DNA of 64,000 nt, from the NCBI RefSeq assembly GCF_024609765.1, contig NZ_JANFDG010000022.1, positions 34,148-98,147 of the forward strand, written 5' to 3'. Each line of letters opens with the position of its first letter. The first letter of the stretch is position 1. A program made the position numbers and the translations under genes. This document shows, in pieces, positions 1 to 9,928 of this stretch. The notes under the pieces are model-generated. The model worked only from the letters and a program-made list of their open reading frames with translations, did not search any database and was not told the DNA's origin. The stretch is from Shinella pollutisoli (GTDB lineage: Bacteria > Pseudomonadota > Alphaproteobacteria > Rhizobiales > Rhizobiaceae).

Positions 1-459
1 GTCGCCTCGCTCGCAAGCCTCGTCATGATCGTCTACGGCTTCATCGAGGCGCGGGATACGGGCGGCGAGCTTCTCTACACCCCGCCGGCCTTCATGGCGC
101 ACATCACGCTGACGCTGATGCTGATCGCCTCGATCTGTCTCGTCGCCGGCTTCCTGCCGGCGGGCCATATCCGCCAGAAGCTGAAGTTCCCGATCCTCGT
201 CGCCATCAAGATCTGGGCGCTCGCGCACCTGCTCGCGAACGGCGAGACCTATTCCGTCCTCGTCTTCATCACCATCCTCGCCTGGGCGGTGGTGCTGCGC
301 ATCACGCTGAAGAAGCGGATCGCGGCGGGCGAGACGGCGCTGCCGGTCTTCGTCTCCGCGAAGCACGACCTCGTTTCCATCGTCCTCGGCGCCGCCCTCT
401 ATGTCGCGATCGTGTTCTGGCTGCACGAATGGCTGATCGGGGTCCGGCCGCTGCCGTAA
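1..459 (+). CDS. NnrU-like integral membrane protein, C-terminal part
   Basis: The frame is open at the left edge, so the true start lies outside the window; the first in-window ATG (25) is internal. The visible ~150 residues are strongly hydrophobic with about four membrane segments. The stretch with IKIWALAHLLANGE followed by a further helix and a short charged loop is typical of NnrU family proteins, which are inner-membrane proteins linked in some alphaproteobacteria to nitric-oxide respiration, with a proposed isomerase-like relationship. The biochemical role here is unknown. It is followed by a gap of about 90 bp and then the TPR-Der pair, so it is probably transcribed separately. Confidence 0.7.
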   Translation, partial: VASLASLVMIVYGFIEARDTGGELLYTPPAFMAHITLTLMLIASICLVAGFLPAGHIRQKLKFPILVAIKIWALAHLLANGETYSVLVFITILAWAVVLRITLKKRIAAGETALPVFVSAKHDLVSIVLGAALYVAIVFWLHEWLIGVRPLP

Positions 460-546
460 GGGCCTTTTCGACGCTGCCCCCTTACAACGCCGCCAAAATG
501 GGGTAGAAGGCGCGACATCCAATCGCAAGAAAAAGCCGGGCAGGGA

Positions 547-1221
547 ATGGTAAACCAGGACGACAGCTTCATCCGTGAGGTCAACGAGGAACTCCGTTCC
601 GACCAGATGCGCCTGATCTGGCGGCGCTTCGGCCGCATCCTGATCGGCGGCGCCGTCGCCATCGTGCTCGCGACGATCGGCAAAGTGAGCTACGACGCCT
701 GGCGCGACAGCAAGGCCTCGGCCGCCGGCGACAGCTTCCTCGCCGCGCTGACGCTCGCCCGCGAAGGCAAGAACGAGGAGGCGCTCGCGGCGCTGACGGC
801 GCTGGAGAAGGACGGCTTCGGCGCCTATCCGGTGCTCGCGCGCATGCGCGCCGCCTCTCTTCAGGCCGAGGGCGGCGACGTCGAGGGCGCGGTCAACGCC
901 TTCAGCGCCATCGCCAAGGACGGTTCCGTGCCGCAGGCGCTGCGCGATGCAGCAAGGCTTCGCGCCGCCTTCCTGCTGGTCGATACCGGCACCTACGAGC
1001 AGGTCTCGGCCGAGGCCGAGCAGCTCGCCACGCCGCAGAGCGCGCTGCGCCATTCCGCGCGCGAGGTGCTCGGGCTCTCGGCCTGGCGCCATGAGGACTA
1101 CGCCCGCGCCAAGGAATGGTTCGACGCGATCCTCGCCGATGCGGAAAGCCCGCGCAACGTCGCCAACCGCGCGCAGATGCTGCTCGACCTGATGACGGCG
1201 AGCGGCAAGCTCTCCTCGTAG
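547..1221 (+). CDS. Membrane-anchored TPR protein, YfgM-like
   Basis: A 224-residue protein with a short cytoplasmic N-terminus, one transmembrane helix at about residues 31-50 ([16 protein letters not shown]) and an Ala-rich helical repeat region in the periplasm. This matches the tetratricopeptide YfgM-like family, which in E. coli associates with the SecYEG translocon and periplasmic chaperones; that role is transferred by family, not shown here. It sits 13 bp upstream of der, the same neighbourhood seen for yfgM in other proteobacteria, and the two are probably co-transcribed. The ATG is preceded by a purine-rich GGGCAGGGA. Confidence 0.75.
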   Translation: MVNQDDSFIREVNEELRSDQMRLIWRRFGRILIGGAVAIVLATIGKVSYDAWRDSKASAAGDSFLAALTLAREGKNEEALAALTALEKDGFGAYPVLARMRAASLQAEGGDVEGAVNAFSAIAKDGSVPQALRDAARLRAAFLLVDTGTYEQVSAEAEQLATPQSALRHSAREVLGLSAWRHEDYARAKEWFDAILADAESPRNVANRAQMLLDLMTASGKLSS

Positions 1222-1234
1222 ACGGACCTTTCCG

Positions 1235-2662
1235 ATGAGCTTCACCGTCGCCATTGTCGGACGCCCCAATGTCGGCAAGTCCACCCTGTTCAACAGGCTG
1301 GTGGGCAAGAAGCTCGCGCTCGTCGACGACACGCCCGGCGTCACGCGCGACCGCCGGCCGGGCGACGCCCGCCTGGTCGACCTGAAATTCCGCATCGTCG
1401 ACACCGCCGGCCTGGAAGAGGCGGCGCCCGAGACGCTGCAGGGCCGCATGCGCGCCCAGACGGAAGCGGCGATCGACGAGGCCGACCTGTCGCTCTTCGT
1501 GGTCGACGCCAAGACCGGGCTGACGCCCGTCGACCAGGCGCTGGCCGAGATGCTTCGCAAGAAGGGCAAGCCCGTCGTGCTGGTCGCCAACAAGTCGGAG
1601 GCGCGCGGCTCCGACGGCGGCTTCTACGACGCCTTCACGCTCGGGCTCGGCGAGCCGACGCCGATCTCCGCCGAGCACGGCCAGGGCATGCTCGACCTGC
1701 GCGACGCCATCGTCGCGGCGATCGGCGAGGAGCGCGCCTTCCCGCCGAAGGAGGACGAGGCCGTCACCGACGTCGACGTGCGCGCCGAGGCGGTGGAGGA
1801 GGACGAGGACTACGAGCCGGAATATGACGAGACGAAGCCGCTGCGCGTCGCCATCGTCGGCCGGCCCAATGCCGGCAAGTCGACGCTGATCAACCGCTTC
1901 CTCGGCGAGGACCGGCTGCTCACCGGCCCCGAGGCCGGCATTACCCGCGACAGCATCTCCGTCGAATGGGACTGGAAGGGCCGGACGATCAAGATGTTCG
2001 ACACGGCGGGCATGCGCCGCAAGGCCAAGGTGCAGGAGAAGCTGGAGAAGCTCTCCGTCGCCGATGCGCTGCGCGCCATCCGCTTCGCCGAGACGGTGGT
2101 GATCGTCTTCGATTCGACCATTCCCTTCGAGAAGCAGGACCTGCAGATCGTCGACCTCGTGCTGCGCGAGGGCCGCGCGGCCGTGCTCGCCTTCAACAAG
2201 TGGGACCTGATCGACGACCCGCAGGCCGTGCTCGCCGAGCTGCGCGAGAAGACGGACCGGCTTTTGCCGCAGGCGCGCGGCATCCGCGCCGTGCCGGTCT
2301 CCGGCCAGACGGGCCGCGGCCTCGACAAGCTGATGCAGGCCGTCATCGACACCGACCGCGTCTGGAACCGCCGCATCTCGACGGCCAAGCTCAACCGCTG
2401 GCTGGAAGCCCAGCAGGTGCAGCATCCGCCGCCGGCCGTCTCCGGCCGTCGCCTCAAGCTGAAATACATGACGCAGGTGAAGGCCCGCCCGCCGGGCTTC
2501 ATGATTTCCTGCACGCGCCCCGAGGCGCTGCCGGAATCCTACGTGCGCTACCTGACGAACGGCTTGCGCAACGATTTCCAGTTGCCCGGCGTGCCGATCC
2601 GCATCCACTTCAAGGCGTCGGAGAACCCGTTCAAGCCGAAGAAGACGCGGAAGATTTATTGA
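1235..2662 (+). CDS. der: Ribosome-assembly GTPase Der (EngA)
   Basis: A 475-residue tandem GTPase needed for maturation of the 50S ribosomal subunit. The first G domain has the P-loop GRPNVGKST near residues 8-16 and DTAG; the second has GRPNAGKST near residues 208-216, [10 protein letters not shown] and NKWD. The C-terminal KH-like domain ends in the basic tail KPKKTRKIY typical of Der. In the first domain the G4 motif reads NKSE rather than NKxD. The linker between the two G domains is acidic (about residues 170-200). It follows the TPR gene by 13 bp. Length and order are normal for the family. Confidence 0.97.
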   Translation: MSFTVAIVGRPNVGKSTLFNRLVGKKLALVDDTPGVTRDRRPGDARLVDLKFRIVDTAGLEEAAPETLQGRMRAQTEAAIDEADLSLFVVDAKTGLTPVDQALAEMLRKKGKPVVLVANKSEARGSDGGFYDAFTLGLGEPTPISAEHGQGMLDLRDAIVAAIGEERAFPPKEDEAVTDVDVRAEAVEEDEDYEPEYDETKPLRVAIVGRPNAGKSTLINRFLGEDRLLTGPEAGITRDSISVEWDWKGRTIKMFDTAGMRRKAKVQEKLEKLSVADALRAIRFAETVVIVFDSTIPFEKQDLQIVDLVLREGRAAVLAFNKWDLIDDPQAVLAELREKTDRLLPQARGIRAVPVSGQTGRGLDKLMQAVIDTDRVWNRRISTAKLNRWLEAQQVQHPPPAVSGRRLKLKYMTQVKARPPGFMISCTRPEALPESYVRYLTNGLRNDFQLPGVPIRIHFKASENPFKPKKTRKIY

Positions 2663-2740
2663 GCCGTCTTCGGGGCGTAGAACCCGCTCTGCCCTGCCGG
2701 GCATCTCCTCCACTATTGCTTATGGCGCAACGCTGCGGTT

Positions 2741-2943
2741 TTCCCCTTCTCCCCGCTGGGGAGAAGGTGGCCCGAAGGGTCGGATGAGGGGGCAAGCGGG
2801 CTGTATTTCGCTTCGCTCACCCCCTCATCCCGCTGCCGCGACCTTCTCCCCGCTGGGGAGAAGGGGCAGAAGGCACTCCCGGAATTCGATATGCGACAGC
2901 GCCCTGCCCTTGAGGGGGAGATGTCCGGCAGGGCAGAGGGGGG
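2741..2943. repeat. REP/BIME-type repeat cluster
   Basis: Two hairpins with the shared core CCTTCTCCCC-gct-GGGGAGAAGG lie at 2745-2767 and 2842-2864 in tail-to-tail orientation. The first ends in GATGAGGGG and the second begins CCCCTCATCC at 2821. A related element containing GAGGGGGAGATG and GGCAGGGCAGAGGGGG continues to about 2943. This fills the space between the convergent der and KDG-kinase genes. It belongs to a family seen at seven other sites in the window. Confidence 0.85.
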
Positions 2944-2953
2944 TATCACACCC

Positions 2954-3868
2954 TCAACCTTCCGGTAGCTTGTCCTTCGCCACCAGCGCCCCGTGATGCT
3001 GGATGACCGCGGCCGCCACCGCCGCGGCGAAGCGGGCGGCGTCCTCGGGCGTCGCGCCGGTGGCGAGCCTTGCGAGGAACGCGCCGTTGAAGCTGTCGCC
3101 GGCGCTGGTCGTGTCGACGATAGCCTTGACCTCGGCCGAGGGGACGTGGCTGCGCGTCCCGCCGAAGGCAAGCGTCGCGCCCCTGGCGCCGTCCTTCACC
3201 ACCACGCCCTCGACGCCAAGGCCGCGGTAGCGGGCGATGGTGTCGTCCGCCGTCGCGTCGCCGAAATGGGTGGTCTCGTCGTCGAGGCTCGGCATGACGA
3301 GGCTTGCCGCGCGCGCGCCCTCGGTGACGACGGCGCGCATGCGTGCCGCATCATCCCACAGGCGCATGCGGATGTTCGGGTCGAAGACCACGCGCTTGCC
3401 GGCGGCCTTGGCCCGGCGCAGTTCCGCAAGCAGGGTGTCGACGTCCTCCGGCGGCAGGATCGCCAGCGTGATGCCGGAGAAGACGACGAGGTCGGAGGCC
3501 TCGATCGCCGCCCTCAGCCGGTCGCCGTCGCGGGCGAGCAGCTTTGCCGCGGAGGCCGAGCGCCAGTAGGAGAAGCTGCGTTCGCCGTCCTTCAGGTGGA
3601 TCATGTAGAGGCCGGGCGAGCGGCCCTCGATGCGGCCGACGTGCTCTGTGCCGATGCCGTGGCCGGCCATGAAGGCGAGCATCTCGTCGGAGATGGTGTC
3701 GCGGCCGACGGCTGAGAAATAGTCGACCGACCAGTCGGCGGGAAGATACTGGCGGGCGTAGTAGGCGGTGTTGAACGTGTCGCCGGCGAAGCTCTTGCGC
3801 ATCAGGCCGCCGTCCGCCTGCATCAGTTCGACCATGCATTCGCCGATCGCGAGCATCCGTCCCGCCAT
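2954..3868 (-). CDS. kdgK: 2-dehydro-3-deoxygluconokinase (KDG kinase), PfkB family
   Basis: About 304 residues. It should phosphorylate 2-keto-3-deoxygluconate to KDPG, feeding Entner-Doudoroff/uronate catabolism in the cytoplasm. The N-terminus (AIGECMVELMQ) and the loop GDTFNTAYYARQ are characteristic of the KDG-kinase branch of the PfkB family; the second PfkB signature DTTSAGDSFNGAF, with the catalytic Asp in AGDS, is near residue 265. I chose the ATG at 3868 because TTGAGGAACGG precedes it; an in-frame ATG at 3916 would overlap the upstream gene. It lies 10 bp downstream of the Ldh-family gene and is probably co-transcribed with it. Confidence 0.87.
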   Translation of the reverse strand: MAGRMLAIGECMVELMQADGGLMRKSFAGDTFNTAYYARQYLPADWSVDYFSAVGRDTISDEMLAFMAGHGIGTEHVGRIEGRSPGLYMIHLKDGERSFSYWRSASAAKLLARDGDRLRAAIEASDLVVFSGITLAILPPEDVDTLLAELRRAKAAGKRVVFDPNIRMRLWDDAARMRAVVTEGARAASLVMPSLDDETTHFGDATADDTIARYRGLGVEGVVVKDGARGATLAFGGTRSHVPSAEVKAIVDTTSAGDSFNGAFLARLATGATPEDAARFAAAVAAAVIQHHGALVAKDKLPEG

Positions 3869-3878
3869 TTCCCGTTCC

Positions 3879-4886
3879 TCAAGGCTGATTGCGCCGGAAA
3901 GAGGAAATACTGTCAAAGAGTTGGCGGGGCAAGACGATGCCGCGACTTTCCGCCTGCCGCTTCGCCTCCGTGCGGGCGAGGCCGGGAACGTGGACGCCGT
4001 GTCTTGAAAGGCGCTCGGCCTGCGCCGTCAGGCGACCGGCGAAGTTCTCGGCAAGCACCTGCGGCGCGAGGGCGAGGACGAAGAGGCCGCAGCCCGGCGA
4101 GGCGCTGCCCGAAAGGAAGTCCGGCGCATCCAGCGACCAGTTGGCGCCGGTGAGCCCGGCGGCCAGCACCTCGACCATCAGCGCGATGTTGGCGCCGCGC
4201 GCGCCGCCGAAGGCGAGAAGCGCGCCCTTGAGGGCGGCGAGGGGATCGATCGTGGGACGGCCCCCTTCGTCGAGCGCCCAGCCCTCGGGGATGGGTTCGC
4301 CGCGCGCTGCCGCCGCACGGATGTTGACGAAGGCCGTGGCGCTCGTCGCCTGGTCGACGAGGAGGATCCGTCCGTCGGAAAGCGGTGCGGCGAAGGCGAG
4401 CGGATTGGTGCCGTAGACCGGTCCGGAGCCGCCGGCTGCGGCGACCATCGCCGGCGCGTTGGTCGCGGCCAGGGCCACCAGGCCGTCCTCGGCCAGCCGG
4501 CCGGCATACCAGCCGAGCTCGCCGGTCGTGTAGCTGTTGTGCGCGGCGAAGACGGAAAGCCCGAACGTCCTCGCCTTGGCGGCAAGCTCCTCGCGGGCAA
4601 TCTCGAAGCCATACTGGGCGACGCCGCCCATCGCGTCGCATTTCATGACCGCGGGGACCGGGGCGGTGACGAGCGGCTCGGCGCGCCCGTCGATCCGGCC
4701 TTCGGCGAGCGCCTTCAGGTAGTCCGCCAGATGCGCGAAGCCGACGGCGGGCCGTCCCGCGGCCTCCGCGTCCACCGTCGCCCGCGAGAGCGCCCTGGCG
4801 GCCTGCTCGCTCATGCCGAGGCGCTGGAGGGCGGATCTGGCGAGGTCGAAGGCCTCGGCGAGGGTGAGGGCGACGTCGTCGGTCAT
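3879..4886 (-). CDS. Ldh-family (malate/lactate dehydrogenase type 2) oxidoreductase
   Basis: A 335-residue protein of the Ldh_2 NAD(P)H-dependent oxidoreductase family, which includes YiaK (2,3-diketo-L-gulonate reductase), sulfolactate, ureidoglycolate and delta-1-pyrroline-2-carboxylate enzymes. Recognisable are the GxxxHG-like segment (AAGRPAVGFAHLADY, residues ~39-53), the AAHNSYTTGELGWY stretch with the expected catalytic-region His, and GTNPLAFAAP for cofactor binding. The substrate cannot be read from the sequence; the neighbouring KDG kinase suggests a sugar-acid. The start at 4886 (MTDDVAL) is preferred over 4940. It is divergent from aglA. Confidence 0.8.
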   Translation of the reverse strand: MTDDVALTLAEAFDLARSALQRLGMSEQAARALSRATVDAEAAGRPAVGFAHLADYLKALAEGRIDGRAEPLVTAPVPAVMKCDAMGGVAQYGFEIAREELAAKARTFGLSVFAAHNSYTTGELGWYAGRLAEDGLVALAATNAPAMVAAAGGSGPVYGTNPLAFAAPLSDGRILLVDQATSATAFVNIRAAAARGEPIPEGWALDEGGRPTIDPLAALKGALLAFGGARGANIALMVEVLAAGLTGANWSLDAPDFLSGSASPGCGLFVLALAPQVLAENFAGRLTAQAERLSRHGVHVPGLARTEAKRQAESRGIVLPRQLFDSISSFRRNQP

Positions 4887-5019
4887 GCGGTCAACCTCGG
4901 CTGTCGGAGTCGGCGGCATCTTTGGGCACGCGATTGGCATCCGTCAACCGCGGGAGGCTGCGTCCGGCCGTTTACGCCTCGCCCTTTGCGCGATACATCT
5001 CGCCGGAGAACTACAGGAC

Positions 5020-6678
5020 ATGGAGCGATCCCGCATGCCGACTTCCAGAAGAAAAGCCGACGACTGGTGGCGCGGCGCCGTCATCTACCAGGTCTATCCG
5101 CGCTCCTTCCAGGATTCGTCCGGCGACGGCATGGGCGACCTCAAGGGCATCACCCGGCGGCTCGGCCACATCGCCTCGCTCGGCGTCGACGCGGTCTGGC
5201 TCTCGCCCTTCTTCAAGTCGCCGATGGCGGACATGGGCTACGACGTGTCGGACTATTGCGACGTCGACCCGATGTTCGGCACGCTCGCCGATTTCGACGC
5301 CCTGCTCGCCGAGGCGCACCGCCTCGGCCTCAAGATCATCATCGACCAGGTGATCTCGCACACCTCCGACCAGCACCCCTGGTTCGTCGAGAGCCGGTCG
5401 AGCCGCACCAATCCGAAAGCCGACTGGTATGTCTGGGCCGATCCAAAGCCGGACGGGACCGCGCCGAACAACTGGCTGTCGATCTTCGGCGGCCCCGCCT
5501 GGGAATGGGACGGGGTGCGCCGGCAGTACTACATGCACAATTTCCTCACCTCGCAGCCGGACCTCGATTTCCACAATCGTGAGGTACAGGAGGCGCTGCT
5601 CAAGACCCTTCGCTTCTGGCTCGACCGCGGCGTCGACGGCTTCCGCCTCGACACGGTGAACTTCTACTTCCACGACAGGAAGCTCAGGGACAACCCGCCG
5701 CACGAGCCTGACCCGGAGGCGACCGGCCTCGACGCGCCGGAGGTCAATCCCTACGGCATGCAGACCCACCGCTACGACAAGACGCAGCCGGAGAACGTCG
5801 CCTTCCTCAGGCGGCTGCGCGCCGTGCTCGACGAATACGAGGGCCGCACGACGGTAGGCGAGGTGGGCGACGGGGCGCGCTCGCTGAAGACGGTCGCCGA
5901 CTACACGAGCGGCGGCGACAAGCTGCACATGTGCTACACCTTCGACCTGCTCGGGCCGGATTTCACCGCCGGCCACCTGCGCAAATGCGTGGAGAACTTC
6001 CAGAAGGCGGTGACGGACGGCTGGGTCTGCTGGGCCTTCTCCAACCACGACGTCCATCGCCACGTCAGCCGCTTCATCCGCACGCCGGAGGAGCGCGAGC
6101 GCGTGGCGCGGCTCGCCATCACGCTGCTTGCGACGCTGCGCGGCTCGATCTGCCTCTACCAGGGCGAGGAGCTGGGGCTGACGGAGGCGGAGCTCGCCTT
6201 CGAGGACCTGCGCGACCCCTACGGCATCCGCTTCTGGCCGGCCTTCAAGGGGCGCGACGGATGCCGCACGCCGATGCCCTGGCAGCACGACGCGGCGCAT
6301 GCCGGCTTCAGCACGGCGAAGCCCTGGCTGCCGGTGCCGGAGGAGCACGCCCGCATCGCCGTCGACACGCAGGAGAAGACGGCCGGCTCCGTGCTCAACC
6401 ACTATCGCGAGACGCTCGCCTTCCGCCGGGCGCATGCGGTGCTGCGCGACGGCGACATGACCTTCCTGCCCTCCAACCAGGACATCCTCGCCTTCACGCG
6501 CGAGAAGGCGGGCGAGAGGCTGCTCTTCGCCTTCAACCTCACCCGCGAGAAGGCCACCTTCATGCCGTCCAAGAGTCTGAAGCACGGCGAACCCGTGCCG
6601 GTTCCCGGCTTCGGCGCGAAGATCAGGGACGGGGCGATCGAGCTCGGCGGGCTGGATATGGTGTGCGTGCGGGTGTGA
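5020..6678 (+). CDS. aglA: Alpha-glucosidase, GH13 family (AglA type)
   Basis: A 552-residue GH13 enzyme that should hydrolyse alpha-glucosides such as maltose, trehalose or sucrose analogues. It opens with WWRGAVIYQVYPRSFQDSSG. The predicted nucleophile is D211 (DGFRLDT), the acid/base E281 (VGEVGDG) and the stabiliser D344 (SNHDVHR). Length and motifs resemble S. meliloti AglA as I recall it. Two starts are possible, 5020 and 5035; the second has GGAG nine bases upstream. It has no signal peptide, so it is cytoplasmic. No alpha-glucoside ABC transporter genes (aglEFGK) are adjacent, unlike the S. meliloti operon. Confidence 0.9.
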   Translation: MERSRMPTSRRKADDWWRGAVIYQVYPRSFQDSSGDGMGDLKGITRRLGHIASLGVDAVWLSPFFKSPMADMGYDVSDYCDVDPMFGTLADFDALLAEAHRLGLKIIIDQVISHTSDQHPWFVESRSSRTNPKADWYVWADPKPDGTAPNNWLSIFGGPAWEWDGVRRQYYMHNFLTSQPDLDFHNREVQEALLKTLRFWLDRGVDGFRLDTVNFYFHDRKLRDNPPHEPDPEATGLDAPEVNPYGMQTHRYDKTQPENVAFLRRLRAVLDEYEGRTTVGEVGDGARSLKTVADYTSGGDKLHMCYTFDLLGPDFTAGHLRKCVENFQKAVTDGWVCWAFSNHDVHRHVSRFIRTPEERERVARLAITLLATLRGSICLYQGEELGLTEAELAFEDLRDPYGIRFWPAFKGRDGCRTPMPWQHDAAHAGFSTAKPWLPVPEEHARIAVDTQEKTAGSVLNHYRETLAFRRAHAVLRDGDMTFLPSNQDILAFTREKAGERLLFAFNLTREKATFMPSKSLKHGEPVPVPGFGAKIRDGAIELGGLDMVCVRV

Positions 6679-6692
6679 GCTTGCGGCGGTAG

Positions 6693-6707
6693 GATACTCG
6701 CAGTATC
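6693..6707. promoter_or_regulatory. Probable ParD operator palindrome
   Basis: A perfect inverted repeat GATACT-cgc-AGTATC lies 31 bp before the parD ATG. A further partial copy (GATATC ... AGTATT) follows at about 6715-6730. ParD antitoxins usually repress their own operon by binding such palindromes through their ribbon-helix-helix domain; binding here is inferred. Confidence 0.5.
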
Positions 6708-6737
6708 ATAAACTGATATCGAGGAGTATTTGTCGCC

Positions 6738-7001
6738 ATGGCCTCCAGCTATACGCTCGGCACGCATTACGAGACCTTTATCCGCGATCTACTCGCGACC
6801 GGCCGCTACGCCAGCGCGAGCGAGGTGGTGCGGGACGGCCTGCGCCTGCTGGAGGATCGGGAGAAGCAGCGGGAGGCGAAGATCGCGACCCTGCGCAATG
6901 CCATCGGCCAGGGCCTGGAAAGCGGGCCGGCCGCGCCGCTCGACATCGATGCGGTCAAGGTGCGCGCCCGCACCGAACGGGCCAAGGCCCGCCGTGCTTG
7001 A
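6738..7001 (+). CDS. parD: ParD-family antitoxin
   Basis: An 87-residue ribbon-helix-helix antitoxin. The N-terminal half carries the ParD hallmark: a beta strand, then FIRDLLATGRYASASEVVRD and GLRLLEDRE. The charged C-terminal tail (after about residue 50) would wrap the toxin. A GAGGAG lies upstream of the ATG. The toxin start codon overlaps its 3' end. It probably autoregulates through the palindrome at 6693-6707. Confidence 0.9.
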   Translation: MASSYTLGTHYETFIRDLLATGRYASASEVVRDGLRLLEDREKQREAKIATLRNAIGQGLESGPAAPLDIDAVKVRARTERAKARRA

Positions 7002-7290
7002 GATCGTCCGCCTTCCTCAGGCGGAGGACGACCTTGTCGCCATCTGGAACTATATCGCCGACGACAACGAGGCGGCGGCCGATCGCCTGCTCGACAGGAT
7101 TGCCGACGTTGCGCGCAAGCTCGCCGTCTATCCCCAATCCGGGCGGGAGCGGCCGGAATTGGCGAGCGGGCTGCGCAGTTTCGTTATCGGCAACTACGTC
7201 CTGTTCCACCTTCACGATTCCCGTCGGCTGACGCTGGTTCGCGTCCTGAGCCGCTGTCTCGACATCGGCGAGGACGATTTCGAGCCGTAG
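6994..7290 (+). CDS. parE: ParE-family toxin
   Basis: A 98-residue RelE/ParE-superfamily toxin; canonical ParE poisons DNA gyrase. The sequence runs LEIVRLPQAEDDLVAIWNYI, then RLLDRIADVARKLAVYPQSG and a C-terminal strand FVIGNYVLFHLHD, the normal family order. The start is a GTG at 6994, eight bases inside parD, indicating translational coupling. Several in-frame ATGs further upstream lie in the shadow of parD and are not used. It ends 4 bp before the convergent adenine deaminase gene. Confidence 0.88.
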   Translation: MLEIVRLPQAEDDLVAIWNYIADDNEAAADRLLDRIADVARKLAVYPQSGRERPELASGLRSFVIGNYVLFHLHDSRRLTLVRVLSRCLDIGEDDFEP

Positions 7291-7294
7291 CCCT

Positions 7295-8989
7295 TCACCC
7301 GATCAGCGCGAACCGGTCGACGTCCACCATGCCCTTGTCGGAGATCTTCAGGTGCGGGATGACGGGGAGCGGCAGGAAGGCGAGCTGGAGGAAGGGCTCC
7401 TCCAGCGTGGCGCCGAGGGCGAAGGCGGCCTGGCGCAGGTGGCGGAGCGTGTCGCGGACGCTCTCGTAGGGGTCGAGGCTCATCAGGCCGGCGACGGGGA
7501 GCGCGATCTCGCCCGTGATCCTCCCGCCCTCGGCCACGACGAAGCCGCCGCCGATCTCGCCGAGGCGGTTGGCGGCGAGCGTCATGTCCTCCTCGTCGAC
7601 GCCGACGACGCAGATGTTGTGGCTGTCGTGGCCGACGGTCGAGGCGATGGCGCCCTTCTTCAGCCCGAAACCCTGGACGAAGCCGTTGGCATGGTTGCCG
7701 TTCCTGCCGTGACGCTCGATGACCGCGACCTTGACGATGTCGCGCGCGAGGTCGACCGCCGTCTGGTTGCCCTTCGCCGGCAGGCGGTAGCGGCGGTGCT
7801 CGGTGATGATCTTTCCCGGCAGCACGCCGATCACCGGCACCTCGCCCTCCGTGACGGGCACGGCGAAATGCGCCGCATGAACCGGCCGCGCCCTGACGCT
7901 GTCGAGGCCGACGGGGGCGACCGGCTTGCGGGTGGCGAAGAGTGCGTCGTCCACCAGGCGGCCGGCGGAGAAGACCATTTCCGCCCGGCAGCTCTCCAGC
8001 GTGTCGACGACCGCGAGGTCGGCGCGCCAGCCGGGCGCGACGAGGCCGCGGTCGCGAAGACCGAAGGCCTTCGCCGCGGAGATCGAGGCGGCGCGGTAGA
8101 CGGCGAGCGGCGCGCGGCCATGGGCGACCGCCGTGCGGATCATGTGGTCGAGATGGCCCTGCTCGGCGATGTCGAGCGGGTTGCGGTCGTCGGTGCAGAG
8201 CGCGATGAAGGGCGAGAGCCGCTCGGTGAAGAGCGGCATCAGCGCGGCGAGATCCTTCGAGACGGAGCCCTCGCGGATGAGGATGTGCATGCCCTTGCGG
8301 ATCTTCTCCAGCGCCTCCTCCGCCGTGGTGCATTCGTGCTCGGTGCGGATGCCGGCGGCAAGGTAGCCGTTCAGGTCCTTGCCGGTCAGCAGCGGCGCGT
8401 GGCCGTCGATATGGCCGTCCTGGAAGGCTTCCAGCTTGGCGAGGCAGACGGGGTCCTTGTGGATGACGCCGGGGAAATTCATGAACTCGGCAAGCCCGAT
8501 CACCTTCGGATGATGGCGGAAGGGCACGAGGCGCTCCACCGGCAGGTCGGCGCCCGAGGTCTCCAGATGCGTCGCCGGCACGCAGCTCGACAGCTGCACG
8601 CGGATGTCCATGATCGTCTCGGCCGCGCTGTCGAGGAAGAACTGGATGCCCTCCGTGCCGAGCACGTTGGCGATCTCGTGCGGGTCGCAGATCGCCGTGG
8701 TGACGCCGTAGGGCAGCACGCAGCGGTCGAATTCGTGCGGTGTCACCAGCGAGGATTCGATGTGGAGATGCGTGTCGATGAAGCCGGGCACGACGATGCG
8801 GCCGGAAATGTCGATCTCCCTTTTGCCCTCGTAGTCGCCGCAGGTGCCGACGATGCACTCGCCGCAGATCGCGATGTCGGAGGCGACGAGCTCGCCGGTG
8901 ACGAGGTCGAAGAACTGTCCGCCCTTCAGCACGATGTCGGCGGGCTCGCGACCGGTGCCCTGGTCGATGCGGCGTTCCAGGTCGGTCAT
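7295..8989 (-). CDS. ade: Adenine deaminase
   Basis: A 564-residue amidohydrolase-superfamily enzyme converting adenine to hypoxanthine and ammonia in purine salvage. Metal-binding motifs are visible as DTHLHIES (near residue 88) and CDPHEIANV; the C-terminal domain has [11 protein letters not shown], typical of bacterial Ade. The length fits the family (about 560-600). Its ATG overlaps the stop of the aldose-epimerase-like gene in an ATGA arrangement, so the two are translationally coupled although their functions have no obvious link. Confidence 0.93.
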   Translation of the reverse strand: MTDLERRIDQGTGREPADIVLKGGQFFDLVTGELVASDIAICGECIVGTCGDYEGKREIDISGRIVVPGFIDTHLHIESSLVTPHEFDRCVLPYGVTTAICDPHEIANVLGTEGIQFFLDSAAETIMDIRVQLSSCVPATHLETSGADLPVERLVPFRHHPKVIGLAEFMNFPGVIHKDPVCLAKLEAFQDGHIDGHAPLLTGKDLNGYLAAGIRTEHECTTAEEALEKIRKGMHILIREGSVSKDLAALMPLFTERLSPFIALCTDDRNPLDIAEQGHLDHMIRTAVAHGRAPLAVYRAASISAAKAFGLRDRGLVAPGWRADLAVVDTLESCRAEMVFSAGRLVDDALFATRKPVAPVGLDSVRARPVHAAHFAVPVTEGEVPVIGVLPGKIITEHRRYRLPAKGNQTAVDLARDIVKVAVIERHGRNGNHANGFVQGFGLKKGAIASTVGHDSHNICVVGVDEEDMTLAANRLGEIGGGFVVAEGGRITGEIALPVAGLMSLDPYESVRDTLRHLRQAAFALGATLEEPFLQLAFLPLPVIPHLKISDKGMVDVDRFALIG

Positions 8990-9870
8990 GGCGTCTCTCC
9001 GGAAGTGGGGAAGGTCACGGTGAAGGCGAAGCGGGCGCTTGCGCCGGGCGAAAGCATGGTGGTGAAGGGGCGATCCCTCAGCTCGCGCGGGCCGCCCTCT
9101 TCGGCCGCCATGCCGTGCCAAGGCTCGACGCAGAGGAAGGGCGCACCGGGCTTCGTCCAGAGCGCGAGGTTCGGCAGGTTCTCGAAGCGGAAGTGCAGCG
9201 CCGGGCCGCCCTCGGCGGCATAGGTGAGGCCGTGGCCGGCCCCTTCCGGGAAGATCAGCGCGTCGGCCACGAAAAGGCCGGGATCGAGCAGGAGGCGGCC
9301 TTCGAGGAAGGGCGAGGGCTCCGTCTCGGGGGCGAGCAGGCCCTGGCGCAGCGGCCGGCGCGCCGGCTCGCCCTCGTTGTCGAGCCGCACCGTGTGCGGC
9401 CTGCCGGCGGCCCGCGGCAGCGGCCAGACGAAGGCGGGGTGGAAGCCGATGCCGAAGGGCATGTCGGCCGCGCCGCGGTTTGCCACCTCCGCCGAGACGG
9501 TGAGCGCGTGGCCCTCCAGCCGGTGCTCGATGGCAAGCAGGAACTCGAACGGATAGGCTGCGCGCATGGCGTCCGAGGCGGCAAGCTCGTGACGGCACAT
9601 GGTGCCGGTCGCGGTGGCAAGCGTGAAGTCGCTGCGGCGCGCGAAGCCGTGCTGCGCCATGGGATGGGGCTTGCCGTCGATCAGCAGCGTGTCGTCCGGG
9701 GCGCGGCCGACGATCGGGAAGAGCACGGGCGAGCGCCCGGTCCAGAAGGCGGCGTCGCCGTTCCACAGCCATTGCGCGCCGTCGCGGGTGGAGATCGCCT
9801 GCGCCTCCGCGCCGAGCGTGGAGACGTCGACGGCAAGACAGCCATTCTCAATGCGGACGATGTTCGGCAT
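8986..9870 (-). CDS. Aldose 1-epimerase-family protein
   Basis: A 294-residue protein of the galactose-mutarotase superfamily, similar to the YeaD/LacX-like subgroup. Landmarks are the [19 protein letters not shown] segment, the [15 protein letters not shown] stretch with a likely catalytic His, and [11 protein letters not shown]. Such proteins interconvert sugar anomers; the sugar is not predictable. The start at 9870 (MPNIVRI) follows weak purines; the frame extends to 9951 but those residues overlap the terminator palindrome at 9929-9952 and look non-coding. It ends in a 4-bp overlap with ade. Confidence 0.83.
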   Translation of the reverse strand: MPNIVRIENGCLAVDVSTLGAEAQAISTRDGAQWLWNGDAAFWTGRSPVLFPIVGRAPDDTLLIDGKPHPMAQHGFARRSDFTLATATGTMCRHELAASDAMRAAYPFEFLLAIEHRLEGHALTVSAEVANRGAADMPFGIGFHPAFVWPLPRAAGRPHTVRLDNEGEPARRPLRQGLLAPETEPSPFLEGRLLLDPGLFVADALIFPEGAGHGLTYAAEGGPALHFRFENLPNLALWTKPGAPFLCVEPWHGMAAEEGGPRELRDRPFTTMLSPGASARFAFTVTFPTSGETP

Positions 9871-9928
9871 CGAATCCCCCGTTGCGCAGAGCCGGCCGGA
9901 GTGTAGCGCGGTTCCTGCGGCAAATGAA

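Noticed and set aside
902..2713. 603-residue minus-strand ORF over der
   Set aside because: It lies antisense to der, is rich in Arg, Ala and His as expected from the GC-rich complement, and shows no domain.
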